64,000 nucleotides of DNA, from NCBI GenBank assembly GCA_014871385.1, contig CM026430.1:2707040-2771039 (forward strand), given 5' to 3'. The stretch's first letter is position 1, and every line of letters starts with the position of its first letter. Position numbers and translations under genes: made by a program. Origin of the DNA: Ceratodon purpureus (Eukaryota; Streptophyta; Bryopsida; Pseudoditrichales; Ditrichaceae). A model generated the notes under the pieces. The model was not told the DNA's origin, did not search any database, and saw only the letters and a list, made by a program, of their open reading frames with translations. This document shows, in pieces, positions 37,400-49,027 of the stretch.

Positions 37400-39580
37400 T
37401 TTTGCTTTGCTTAGTTACTAGACTGTTCTCAATTAACACAACTGAAATATAGGAGACAACCAAGTTATGTTACGGTTGTTTGATCGGTTTGATATAGCAC
37501 AAAAGTTCAACTTAAAAGCTTGAATGCTTGTATGACTTAAATTGTCCAAAGAATGCTTTTCAGGTATCCCCGGCAGACATACTCTTCGTAATACTCTTGA
37601 AAAATGTTCGCTGACGCTCCAGATTGCACATGTTTTCCCGACTCCATTTCGTCGGACTAGTAGACTTCGTCACGACTTGTCCGAAAGTAGACTGCTGTTT
37701 TCCAACAAAAACGTCTAGGAAGGCGTTCAAATTAATATCTGCGACGAGTTCGTCGAAACCGGCCCGCGCAGCTTTCACGAGTAGAATATGGCAGCTGACA
37801 ATATTATGTAGTATTGTGGAATAGTACTCTTCTGAATACTCCTCTTACTTGTAGTCTTAACTAACTTTTTCCCTTTCAACTCAATCGGAATTTCCAAGGG
37901 ATACGATAGAATAGGAATGATCCAAGTCATCAGAAGGCATTCTTTTGCTTAAAATTTCTCTTGATCCAAGGTTTGGCTTTTTTTGATCATTTCTATGGTC
38001 AAATAGTCACATGCCGACTGACTCAAAGTCTGTAGTGTGGAGTGGCCTAGGCCTCAATTAGTGGTGCAATGTATATGTTATCATGTACATCACCAAATTC
38101 CATCAAAACATTATTTAATACTGAACCATGTTGTATGCTGATGTTGATGTCCCAGCAGTCAACCTGCAGTGGGTGGCTCTCCGAGTCTCCGTGGCTCCAA
38201 GCCTCTGCCGCGCCGATGCACGTTACTATACTTCGTTTGAACTTTTGAAAGTTCATTCCGAGCAACAGTGTGTCGAAGTTGAGAGAAGCTCAACAGGCAA
38301 TCAGAAACATTTGAGCCATGAGCCAGAACGTGACTTAAGGAGAATTTACTACTAGACTTATAGTGCTACTTGAAATTAGCCCTCTTAGAACCATGTGACA
38401 AATGATTAATTAGATCAAGAGGAGAACTGCCGATAAGGATGTTTGCATCCTGTGGGATCCCAAAGCACTCAAGTGAGTACTGTGCAAGACCTTACTATTC
38501 ATTACCTCACTTCGGCGCTTCCCGTAGACTATGTTGATGCTTTCTAAGGCACTTCACGCGGGTTTCTTCTCAAAACACGGATGTGTGGTTGATAGGTTGA
38601 ACTAGAGATCACGTGAATCTGGAGGAGTATTAGTCGCTGGTGTTGGAATCAACGGTGAAGGGTGGGGTCGGCGCTCAGATCTAGTCATTTTGCGAAACTT
38701 GAATCAGGTAGAGTGGAGGACGTGGTGGGAGTGATTCAGTGGGGGTTGTAGTGTTCCTAGGGTCGGATTGTGTCTGTTTTGGAGGATGTGTGGAGTGGTG
38801 GTTGCTTGTTGATTGTGAAGAGGGGTGTGCAGACGCGGGTTTGGTTTGGCATGCGATAGGTGCAGCAAAGAGCCTGCATGTGTGATGGGTGTGGGGAGAG
38901 TTGGGGTTAGTGGATTTTTGGTGGTGTGTGGGATGTGGGGCGATAAGTTAGAGGGTGATGGGATTGGCCGAGTGTGCGTATGTGAGAGTCCAGGTTTTCC
39001 GGTTGTGTTGGCTGCAAATTTTTTGTGAGGATGTGGTCGGCGGGAGCTGTTGGCGGACGTCAGACTGGCTGTTGCTTGCGTGATGGTTTTGATATGTTTT
39101 TGCCGACTCCAGAATGATTGGTAGCAGGCTAGTGATGGTTGTGGTGTGTGGTGCAGCCGGAGTCGATTCCGGGCATCATGAGGTTTGACTACAGTAATAC
39201 GACATCTAGTGGTGGATATGTTGATGAAGTGATGGTGTGGGTAGCAGTTGGGGTTGATTTTTGTCTGAAGGGACTTGTAATGCTAGGTGTCATGAGGTTT
39301 TGATGGCAAAGTGTCGTGTGCATGTCTCCATCTGCTTCTAACAATATTCAAGTTTCTTTTTGTGTCGTATTGGGAACTTAAGAATCTAGTGTCAAATGTT
39401 AGGCTTTTAATCCTAGGAACGAGTATCCATTTCCTCATTGGTTTGGTTTTATGTGCAGAGCTCGATCATCTCCAAAATGTGGGGCACTAACGTTCGATTG
39501 CGTTGATCTTGTGACGACATTATCCTCACGAGCAACTGATTTATGGAATGATTTGTGGGCGCTCGTGAGTTTTACTCGCG
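37400..39580. other. Upstream region of the TIR gene
   Basis: Positions 37425-37475 match 47780-47829. Open frames near 37560-37824 and 38047-38355 have no recognisable domain. From about 38640 to 39330 the + strand is strongly G+T-rich. This stretch should contain the promoter and any non-coding 5' exon of the gene starting at 39581. Confidence 0.45.
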
Positions 39581-42500
39581 ATGGGGTGGAGAAGAGTACG
39601 TCAGGAAAGGAGTGAGATGGGACTGAGAAAGAGAAGAGCAGAAACTGGTTTGCACAATTTTGTGGACCGTAGGAAGAGAAAGAGGACGTCTGATATTGTA
39701 AAGCCGGAGAAATGGCGCAAATTTAGGAGCCTCCTCAAGCATGCTCTGTTGAAATTGTGTACTGATATTAAGTATTCGGTGCCATTTTGCGTGCGGTTGG
39801 ACCACCTGGGCGGGGTACCCCAAGCAGACCCGTACTCCCAAGGAAGATTGGAGCAGACTAGAATCAAAGCCAGTCCAAGAAAATCGAAGCATAAAATTAG
39901 AGTTGGTCGAAGAAAATTGAAGCACAAAGTCAGTCGAAGATTTTCAACTGATCACGAAGTGCATGGAATTTCTACGAAGGACTCTGAGATGGATAGAGGA
40001 TCAGACGTCCCTCCTGCACTCAACGACACTCCTCTGGTGGATCTTATGGGAGACCTGGTTATCCTTGACGAAGAAGAGGTGAGCTAGGATACGTATTTTA
40101 GTTACTGCAGTGCTTCTTCCTTCTTATCCATGCTCCTTTATCTTGTGGAAAATTTGTGCGTATTGTTAATTAATCCCTGCCTATTTCTTGATTCTCTTAG
40201 CTCATTTTGGGCTTTCATGTACATATCTAATGATAGAGTACATTGATTAAAAAAATTGAAATGTACATTGAGAAATTTAACTCCAATTATTATCGGTGCA
40301 TCATGTATATATTGTACCTTTGCAGGTTTCAGATGAAATACAGGAGATACCTATTGTGAACCCTATTGCAGACTTGGAGATAGGGTTGAGGGTGGAAAAC
40401 TTAATACCGAAGTATGTGATATTGAATCATAGTCCTGATGTGGACGAGGACTTTGTTACCGCCCTCAAGAGAAAGTTTCTCGGAGCTGGGCTTAAAGCTT
40501 TTATGAATGCCAAGTCTTTTGTGAAGGAAAGGCATGCGTTCAATTTTGATGATGAGCGCTTCAGCAGAGTGCAACTACATGTGGCAATCTTCTCCAAAGG
40601 TTTTGCAGAATCCAAGTATTGCTTGAACAAATTATCTGATATGGTTCGAAGCAAGAAGCGGCTTGTCACAATTTTCTATGACATTGAGCCAGAGCAGTTG
40701 CATTCTTCAGAAGGTCCGTTTAATGCTGCATTTCACGAATTCTTGATTAAAGGGAAGGAAGCTTATGTGAGAAGATGGAATGAAACTCTTCAAGCCATCG
40801 ACATCACTAAAGGATTTACGCGTGCGGAAGTTAACAAACTGTAAGATGATCTTACTATACACATTGCCTTTATAATTTGATATTATCATTTTAGTTTTAT
40901 GAGAATGAAATGTATTGTTTGATTTTATTCATACTTGTGGTCAGGTTGACGAAGTTTTCAGTTCTTGGCTTATGTGCTTGATAAATTTTTAATGGATGTG
41001 TATTCAACAGTGATGTAGCCAAGCTCGTGGAAAACGTCGTGGATTCAACATCAAATGTGCCACATTTCACCATTCCTGACCAACTTATATGCCATCGAAC
41101 ACATCCAAAAGGGTTATCATCCCATGTGACCAGTCATCCAAAAACGCAGCAGCTGGATGACTTGCTTGAGAACCTTATATTAAGGACCATGGGATCCTTG
41201 GGAATTCAACAAAAACCAACAAGAATTGAACATGGAGGTAACCAATTAGTTCAAAGGTTTCAAGGGAACGCCAATGGTATTGTTGTTGGGAGATTGGACA
41301 CATCAACAATGCAGATGCAATTCATACTTGTAGACTTGAAAACTATGGTTAGTATAAGCAGAGTAGGATTGGACCTGAAAGTGGATATGACAAGAGTGGG
41401 CTTGGAGTCTACTAATTTAATCTTGGTGACAATAGGAAGTGATGACTTGCCAACTGAGGTTACTATGACTAAAATTGAAAAAGAAAAGTGTAACAAGTTA
41501 AATGAGGTGGGAGATGCTTTCTATTTACTACATTTGGATGAAGATGTTCAAGAAAACCGAAATGATTCCACGGGCCACTCATTACTACAGGGTGTAGGGA
41601 TCCCAACAACTTCTAGTTTCAAGTCAGAAACATCCCCAACCATTGGACTTGAGAACAGTGAAGGTGCAGAGACCAGAGAAGATCAACATTCAACATGTGA
41701 AGCATACCGAGTTCATGTTGTGGCAAAATTATTGTTGCTTATGAGGTGTGGAGAATCTGGCGACAAATCATTTTGGTCAAAGATTGTACATTTGGCATCG
41801 ATTTGGCATTGGCAAGATATTTTTGAAATAGCCATGGTTCATGGTGGGGTTGGTGGTAGTGTCAATGGTGGTGGTGGTAGGAATAGTGGTGCAAATGGTG
41901 GTGGGAGAAACAATGGTGGTGCAAATGGTGGTGGTGGTGCGAATGGTGGTGGTGCGAATGGTGGTGGTGCGAATGGTGGTGGTGCGAATGGTGGTGGTGC
42001 GAATAGTGGTGGTGGTGCAAATGGTGGTGGTGGTGTGAATGGTGATGGTGCGAATGGCGGTGGTGCAAATGGTGGTGGTGGTGGAGAAAAGGGTGGTCCT
42101 TACAATGGGATTAGTTCAGGGATACCGTTGTCCTCAGATACGCGAGAAATCAAAAGTTATTCAATTCTAGTAAAACCTGGATATGATACATTTTGGGTTA
42201 AAGAGAATAGAGAGTCATGGCCTCACAAAGGGATAGAAATTTATGCCACACCCTACATTAGAGTTACATTTCGAAAACCTTCAGTCAGTGATGTGATTTC
42301 GGAGAGAGAAATACATGTGGAGACTGGGGTGAATTTTGACCTTGCCAACAAGAGTCAACCATTACGTCAGGAGATGCACCAATTTGCTTGGATTCATGAC
42401 TCTTTTGAGTTTTCTTTCCAAAGTAAAGTCAAGGACGCTGCGGAATTGGTACTTGATTCTGGAAAAGTACACAAAGTGAAAGATGCCAAGTCAACTAGTG

Positions 42501-43291
42501 GAAGATGTTCCACATCAACTTCAGCGCAATATTCTCAAGCAGGGAAACTTGAGTTGAGAGTTGGAGTTCCTGGAGCGGAATTTAGACCATCTACTTCAAT
42601 AGCCAGAACTGGAGAAGGTTCCACTTTGACTCATGAAGAAACCCAAGAATTGGTTACCAAACAGACTGAGAGTGGATTTGGGTTCGCTCAGGCGTTCAGT
42701 AATGGTCCAAAACCAAGTATAGGTTGTGAATTTTTGTGCAACAACATTGCACCCCATGTCCTATTAGACGGTGGAATGATCAACAAAAGTTTCTACACTC
42801 ATCCAGTTTGTAGTTCCACAACTGAGGTCATTGAAGGAGTTTTCAAACCCCTTCTTGACGAGAAGGATTACTATCAATATGCATTCGAATGCAAAAGAAC
42901 TATCAAAGGGTGGTTTTGGAAGGCCCCGGCCCCTGCAAGCTCTCGACGCTCAAAAGGTATCATGAAGAGAATCAGTCTTGGATGCGTGCCTCTTGGATCA
43001 CCAGATAACAAGCACAGCCTGAAGCTGGAACCGTCTTGGAACGAGAAAGATTGCCTTCAAGAATTTGGTGTAGAGATATTCATCAACCATGCCATGAAAC
43101 ATATTCAAGCTCTTTCTGACAAGCATTCCTCACGTATCCCGCCACTTGCAGCAAGTCAAGGGAATGAGGCATCCGCTCACCCGGGAGTAATTTGGACCGA
43201 AAAAACTATTGCAAAGAACAGAGAGTTTCCATATGATGGTCATGCGAGGCAATCAGAAGCCGAAAGCTCTGACAGCAATCCGAATTCCTGA
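39581..43291 (+). CDS. TIR-domain protein without NB-ARC, Gly-rich linker and novel C-terminal domain
   Basis: Exons 39581-40078, 40326-40840 and 41011-43291 keep frame for 1097 aa with GT-AG introns. An in-frame stop lies 15 bases before the ATG. Residues 1-166 are basic, with a bipartite nuclear-signal-like cluster (RKRR about 16-19, RRKRKR about 30-35). Residues about 196-335 are a TIR domain: KYVILNHSPDVDEDF, then VAIFSKGFAESKYCLNKL, then IFYDIEPEQL and RRWNETLQAI. Plant TIR enzymes cut NAD using the Glu of the CLxEL motif; here that residue is Lys268 (AAA, 40629-40631), so activity is doubtful. A HPKGL segment follows, like the linker after TIR in TIR-NLRs, but no P-loop or NB-ARC motif is present. 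Residues about 616-698 are Gly/Asn-rich. Residues about 710-950 are an ordered-looking region I do not recognise. The TIR call is strong; the role (immunity, decoy or scaffold) is inference. Confidence 0.82.
41842..42090 (+). repeat. Coding minisatellite for the Gly-rich linker
   Basis: Tandem 12- and 15-base units of the GGTGGTGCGAAT type encode NGGGA repeats. The copies at 41941-42005 are identical, a sign of recent expansion. All units are multiples of three. Confidence 0.85.
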
Positions 43292-43714
43292 GTACAAGAG
43301 TCTGCTTCGCGATTTGCAGGTGAAGAAAGGTTTCAATTATAGGCAACTGCAGAGTCATGTTTCCGTAGCAGATTTGAGATAAATGTGTTTGAGCTGGGGC
43401 TTGTTTCGCGGTGATGTGACTGGTATGTTGAGAAGCTTAAACGCGACATCATGGACAAGCAGGATCTGCCAACGACTACTTACGTATGATTTCTAATTGT
43501 TGGTAAATTGTTTTCCCTTACAGGAGGGTATTGGAAGAATTTGATGAATCGAGAATTACTGAGATCTTTGGTAGCTGCATAGGATGTTGTCGGTATTCTA
43601 AATGAGATCGTTCAGAGGTTGATGGTGGGTTATTCGGAAATTCTAGATATTTGTTGAAGCCTGTTATGTATGTTTTGAATGTTCTGGGGCCTCCAGGAGG
43701 AGTCTATTTAGAGA

Positions 43715-44040
43715 CCCACTGTCGTCATGGGCATAGTCTGTTATTCAGTGTTATTCAGTTTGGGTTCACAACGTTTTAGGCTGTATTACATAAAGAAGTT
43801 AAACCAGGCACTTGTTGAAAATACAACGCCCTAGCTAGCTTTCTTCGAAGAGGAAGCACCTAATTGTATATTGTTCCGGACCACTGAAAGGAGGTTTTTG
43901 GGTATGCTTTTTCAGTTGTATTACAGCCGGACATTTTCACTATCTTTTGTGTTTGTAAATGATTAGTAGTAGAAGGCTGATGACTGACACTGCTGTACAA
44001 CGATCATAGATTGTGCTCAGTTTTCAGCTGTCTACCTAAT
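43715..44040 (+). repeat. 3' flank of the TIR gene with a second copy at 36.0-36.3 kb
   Basis: Begins about 420 bases after the stop codon. The homologue at 36020-36314 is diverged and interrupted by the 1077-bp TTAA element; this copy has the uninterrupted site CTACCTAATTGCTTTGC at about 44033-44049. Confidence 0.6.
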
Positions 44041-44049
44041 TGCTTTGCT

Positions 44050-45275
44050 TCACCAATGATGTGGCATTGAAAAGTTAGAAACTCATTTAAATTTTAAGAA
44101 CAAGGTACGTCTCCCAACTATCTTGACCTCGGCTATGAGCATGTAATTAGGAGATTATATGAGGTACCCTGGTATTTTTTAAAGAAGTTCTATTCCAGAG
44201 TTTGGTTTTTCCTGTGGCACCTGGTGCTTATTTTGATTAGCCTGCACCTGTGTAACATATATTAGTAAACAAGGTATAGATCTTTTAGAAGCCTTCTTTT
44301 TTTTAAATAGAATTCTAGAACATTTACTTGTGATTTCAATCCACAGCATCTTAATAATCCGAGTAGCTGGTGAGGACGATTTACCAAGAATTAAATTAGT
44401 ATTGTCGATTGCGGATTGAAAACGTTACTACACCGACTATGAACCATTTAAAAGGATGCTACGACCATCATTTACGTGTAAAGGGATTTGAAATGGAACT
44501 AAACAAGTGCTAGGACATTAGTTCATTTATGGCACTTACCAAGTTCCTTGAAAGCCAGGGCCTGTTTGCTTCTTGACTGCTTCTTGAGCAATTAATCAGG
44601 GACCATGTAATGACGGTCCTGAATGAACCACCGAGAGTCAGGAACATATGCAATCAAGGATATAAACATGACATTGGAAGAACTTCTGTAAGCTGATGTA
44701 TTCTTGATGGTCTGATCAGGTGTGGGCGAACAAATAAGACAGCACATGATTCCAAGAGAGACGAAATCCGGGCCGGTCGTGGCTTCTTTGCTTGCTAGAT
44801 GAACAGTAGAGAGTCGAACCCGCCATTCAGCCTTCCAAATTGCGGGAAGCACTAGGACAATAATCTTCAATTTTCATCACTGCATGCTTCAAATCTTGTA
44901 AAATTTGTAGATTTCTAATTTGTGAATCTACTTCTTTATATTGTTCCAAATGCATGCTTGTTGGAATTACAAAATACCAAGTATTGGACTCCAGGCCAAG
45001 ACCATGTACTATCACAATTTAACACCTATATGCCCTGCCATCAAAAATGTGAAAAAAACAGCTCACCTTAAAAATATAAATATTAGTATTTAAATATAAA
45101 ACTTTACATATATAAATATGTATAAATATATATATATATATATAATAAAAAATTAAATGCCTACATATAGTATTAGAATATTTATGTATTCATTCAAATT
45201 ATCAATTCCAACATTACTATGGTCAGTGAAAAAGGTCTACTTTTACCTTATTTGTACAATTTAGGAAAATTATAC
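44050..45275. other. Gene-free region with a possible gene scrap
   Basis: Two short - strand frames (44827-45015 and 44592-44870) look more protein-like than their surroundings but match nothing I know. A TA dinucleotide run lies at 45126-45145. Confidence 0.35.
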
Positions 45276-45468
45276 TAGTTGGGCCTCCAGCTATAGTAGT
45301 TGGGAACCCTAGCTAGAATAGTTGGGGGCCCCAACTGCACTAGTTGGAGCCCCAACTGTAGTAGTTGGAGATCCCAGCTATAATACTTGGAAACTTCAAT
45401 TCCACTAGTTGGAGTCCCAACTTGTAGTAATTGGAGTTCCAACTTGTAGTAGTTGGAGCCCAAGTCTA
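45276..45468. repeat. Minisatellite of nine 21-22-bp palindromic units
   Basis: Nine units of the form TAGTTGGAGCCCCAACTGTAG. Each unit is near-palindromic (AGTTGG...CCAACT), the third almost perfectly so (AGTTGGGGGCCCCAACT). The array stands out by GC content in AT-rich DNA. Confidence 0.85.
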
Positions 45469-45844
45469 GTTTTAATACATACTTTTTTCATTTGTTTTAA
45501 TACATAGGTTTACATTTTTTTAATACATACTTTTACATTTCTTCATACATATTTTTACATTTTTTAAATTTAAGTGATTTATGTTTAATTATTTATATAC
45601 CTGAAATGTGGAATAATGATCTGGTTGAATATCAAAGTATATTAACCTCTGCAGATATATACTATAAAACTGCTATATTTAAGGAGAAGTCCAATCAAGA
45701 GGACCCAAAAAAGACATTATTATAAGTCTGTAGGCCATGGGTATATAGCTCATGGAGGAATAGACTCAAGAGGAAATGTGGTACCATATGCCCAAAAAAA
45801 CATGTCTAAGGGTACAAAACTTGCTTTCAGACACATAGCGGATT

Positions 45845-46324
45845 ATGTTGCAACAAAGATATGGAAGGCGTTATATTTATTTAGACATCATGTCAAATGA
45901 ATTTTTTACAAATCAATTTCAAGCTATAAATTGTATATCAATTGGATTAGATTCATATCCAATTCAATTGTATGAATTATACATGTTCAAGAATTCTTTT
46001 ATAAAGTTATACATTGATAAATTGGATTTTGATTGTTTGTTTATATGTTGGTTTATTTCAAGACATCCCAAACGAGGTGAATTTAGAGTTTATCAACATT
46101 GTATAAAACTTGAGAGTAATAACGGGGCTGCTATATTTGTATTCAGCAAATATGTTAGCCAAGGAATGTTACAATTTGATTCCAACACATTATCAAACAC
46201 TGATTTCAAGATTGGATGTGCCTTGGATAATAAAGAAGCAATTTATAAGAGAGTTGAAAATCAACTTCACAGCGAAAATCCTATAACTTGGAAAGATATC
46301 AAGTATAAATTACATTGTTTATAG
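45845..46324 (+). CDS. Unrecognised AT-rich open frame, 159 aa
   Basis: An open frame of 159 codons in DNA where chance stops should be frequent. The C-terminal half (FRVYQHCIKLESNNGAAIFV and the following acidic and amide-rich stretch) has a protein-like mix of residues. Codon use is far more AT-rich than in the window's host genes, which suggests foreign or long-neutral origin. No domain was recognised and it may be a fragment. No function is proposed. Confidence 0.25.
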   Translation: MLQQRYGRRYIYLDIMSNEFFTNQFQAINCISIGLDSYPIQLYELYMFKNSFIKLYIDKLDFDCLFICWFISRHPKRGEFRVYQHCIKLESNNGAAIFVFSKYVSQGMLQFDSNTLSNTDFKIGCALDNKEAIYKRVENQLHSENPITWKDIKYKLHCL

Positions 46325-47779
46325 AGATTGTGAAAGTGAGGTTCCAAATGAAAATAAGGAATTTTAAAGAAAGACTTGAGGAAAATGAAAATGAAAATAA
46401 AATTTTATATGTATAAATATAAAATATATAGTAATAAAAATACATAATAATATATATTTTTAGATATATATTAATATATAAAATTTAGAATATGTGGATA
46501 ATTTTTTTAATTTCTAAGCTAATTTACACTATTAATCTGACTCACACTAACCGGCTCAAACTATTAATTTGACTCACACTAACCTCTTACAGTTTCATTA
46601 TTAACCTCTAACTGTTGACTCACACTATTAACTAGCCTCATATATATGGATCTCCACTACTTTATTAACTCTAACCTCTATCCAGCATGACCGGTAGTTT
46701 GGTGCAATTGCCTTGTGCTGCACTGCTACCACACATCGATGCACGAATTGTAATTAGCAGGGTGAACTTGAGCTAACGTCGACTTGAACTCGATCCACAG
46801 TTTCTCAATGGAGCTAGAAAGAAGTAGAGTATGTATCTTTTGGCTATTTTGTGAAATTGTGAGCATTCGACTTGTGTGGGCCGGTTGCTGGTCTGCTGCG
46901 CCAGAGCTATCCTGCTGATTGAGGAAAAATACCCATTAGTGTAGTCTTTCATCTTTTTGAGTACTATGTTGTGAGAGATTATAACACGGTGAACAATGAG
47001 TTTTCAAATTCCCACAGGTATGAGTTCCACCTAAACATATGTCAAGTAACTTTCTTCAAACCTGGCCGAGACAATCCTTTTGTGTACCAATATCATGCCA
47101 GTACCCTGGAATCAAAATGCCGTCTTTGAACACGGTACAGAAGCTGGTATGCACCTTGTCTTGCGAAATTGCTGTCAATTTCTCTCATACAATAACATTT
47201 ATTCATCGAGGACTATGAATCTGGTTTCGGAGTAGTTTTCTGTAACTTGAAACTCATGTTTCTTGGAACGTATCAAGATTTTATGAATGCGCTTTGGATT
47301 TAAAATGGTACTACCTTCAGCTTCATTGTTATTTTTCTCCTCTAATATTTATTTGTCAGTAATTCCTATTCTTCAGCAGAAAGTGATTCATGCACAAAAC
47401 TCTTCTTGTGAGTGAGTTAAAAGCATACTCAGGCTCATGATTGAGTTAAGACTACGGTTGTTGCAACTTGCAGGTCTCAGTGAACTAGAATTGAGAAAAT
47501 TGACTCAAATCCTGTCCCATGTTGTAAGTTTTGTATAAGCTAGCAGCTCATGTACATTTTAAGATTTGTTTTCCCACCACATAAGCTTAGAGTCACTACT
47601 ATTTCCTTCCTGACAGGATAACACCGAGCACCAACCTAAACTTTTAGAGATAATAGGTAATCTCAAAGATTTTTTCAAAACTGCGACCGTTACAAAAATC
47701 AAATAACCTCAGGCAACAACATCATTTCCATGGAAACATGGGACAGAGACAATAACTTGACTAACTAGAGTTCACATTA
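46325..47779. other. AT-rich DNA followed by unrecognised mixed sequence
   Basis: 46380-46500 is almost pure AT. 46524-46670 is a degenerate tandem repeat (own entry). 46680-47779 holds nothing I can name. Confidence 0.4.
46524..46670. repeat. Degenerate tandem repeat around ACACTATTAA / GACTCACACTAACC
   Basis: About four or five diverged copies of a unit of roughly 30-35 bp containing CTCACACTAACC and CTATTAA. Confidence 0.5.
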
Positions 47780-47829
47780 GTTATCAGTTCTCAATTAACA
47801 CAACTAAAACATAGGAGACAACCAAGTTA
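47780..47829. repeat. 50-bp copy of sequence at 37425-37475
   Basis: Shares TTCTCAATTAACACAACT and GGAGACAACCAAGTTA with 37425-37475. Similarity stops exactly where the CAGTCTACCC terminus begins. Confidence 0.7.
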
Positions 47830-47905
47830 CAGTCTACCCTTTATAAATGTTAACCCGCGCGAGTGGATCAAAGTTAACATTTAAAGATGTGTTAACAGTT
47901 AACAC
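47830..47905 (+). mobile_element. Left end of a TA-targeting (pogo/Tc1-mariner-like) element
   Basis: Starts CAGTCTACCCTTTATAAATG directly after TA (47828-47829). Plant pogo-like MITEs (Emigrant/Lemi type) start CAGTAAAACCTCTATAAAT, a similar pattern. The uninterrupted site AAGTTATGTTACGG is at about 37463-37476. A related terminus in the other orientation (ATTTATAGAGGGTGAAC) is at 63107-63133, and both carry a GTTAACAGTTAACA motif. The right end of this copy was not found. Confidence 0.45.
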
Positions 47906-49027
47906 ACTAGTGGGAGGGGGTGTCAAGATTACCAAATGTGTTACCCGGAAAATGACCTCTTCAGAGTCATATGACCGTCTTCCCTCCGTGGTCATCTCTT
48001 CTCACGGCTTGGTCAAGTTGGCCATGCTCTTCACGTATACTGTCAGGCACCCATTCCTTGGTTTCTGAATCGAAATACCTGGTCCCACTGCCAACAGCTG
48101 TCACATAGAGTCGAAGGGGGTAATAATGGTGTGGTGAAATATTAATAACGCGTGGGGATGGTCACCGGTTGAGTGGACTGCTTTACTGTTGATATCTGAA
48201 ATGTTCTCACATACCCGGGCTCAGGGTATATGCATGGATCGGAACCGGTCATACCAAGGTTGCTCACTATACCCGGCCTGATGCCACGTTTTGGGAATAT
48301 CCTCTGTTGACGACCGGTACAGAAGTGCATGAATCGGTTTATGCCCGGTTCGAGTGTTTCTGAGATTTATACCCTCTGATTTTAGATACCCATGCGGTGT
48401 TGTGGTTTATGTCCGTTTCGTGATATCCGTCGGTTCAGATCTGCAGATTTTGGATACCCACGCGATGGTCATTCTCAGCGGCTTCTCCTCCCGATCCAGG
48501 ATTTGCTACCGGTTCGGCTCCCGCCACTGAATTCTGAGAGGTGTAGTGGATGAGTGGTGTAATTGCAACTATGTCTACATTGGCAGCCTCTCCATATGGT
48601 CGTTTACATAAATGCTCTCGGATGGAGTCATATTTCAACAATTGAAAGCGCATACAGATTTTTGACAACGCATATCCGGTCACAGACATGTGTTCTGGAC
48701 TGCTTCACTTGTGCGTCTATACTTTAAAGACTAAAAACGAATCCAGTTAATGGACATCTTCCTCAGTATCAGACTTGCAAGGAAATGTACGAAACAACTC
48801 AAACTAATTCACATGTACTCAACGTCGTAGCTAGTCGAAGTGGCGTCTGTTTGTCAGGCAGTTTTCTTGTGCAGAAACCTTGTGTCCCATTTCACAAATA
48901 CGTTGGAGCCTGTAGGTTTCACCACCGCGTCGTCTACGGTTTGAAAAGGTTGTCGGACTTCAACATGAAGGAGTCGTGTATTTGGAACAATTACCCTATG
49001 GATTTGAACCATCTGTTCACCCGGGTC
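47906..49027. other. Unrecognised mixed-composition DNA
   Basis: Contains repeated ACCGG words and near-repeats of GATACCCACGCG (about 48385 and 48455). Open frames of 60-115 codons on both strands show no domain. It could be 3' sequence of the gene at 49028-51263 or of its host element. Confidence 0.35.

Noticed and set aside
39150-39180. Possible tRNA T-arm near GGAGTCGATTCC
   Set aside because: The loop does not match the B-box and no other arm is present.
26100-39500. LTR-type retroelement remains were looked for in the AT-rich block
   Set aside because: No polymerase or integrase-like frame and no pair of long direct repeats was seen; what is visible is DNA-element-like.
41862-42068. 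His-rich - strand frame
   Set aside because: Antisense of the Gly-rich linker of the TIR gene; pure repeat artefact.
44780-44830. B-box-like GGTTCGACTC on the - strand, possible tRNA
   Set aside because: No pairing T-stem, D-arm or acceptor stem around it.
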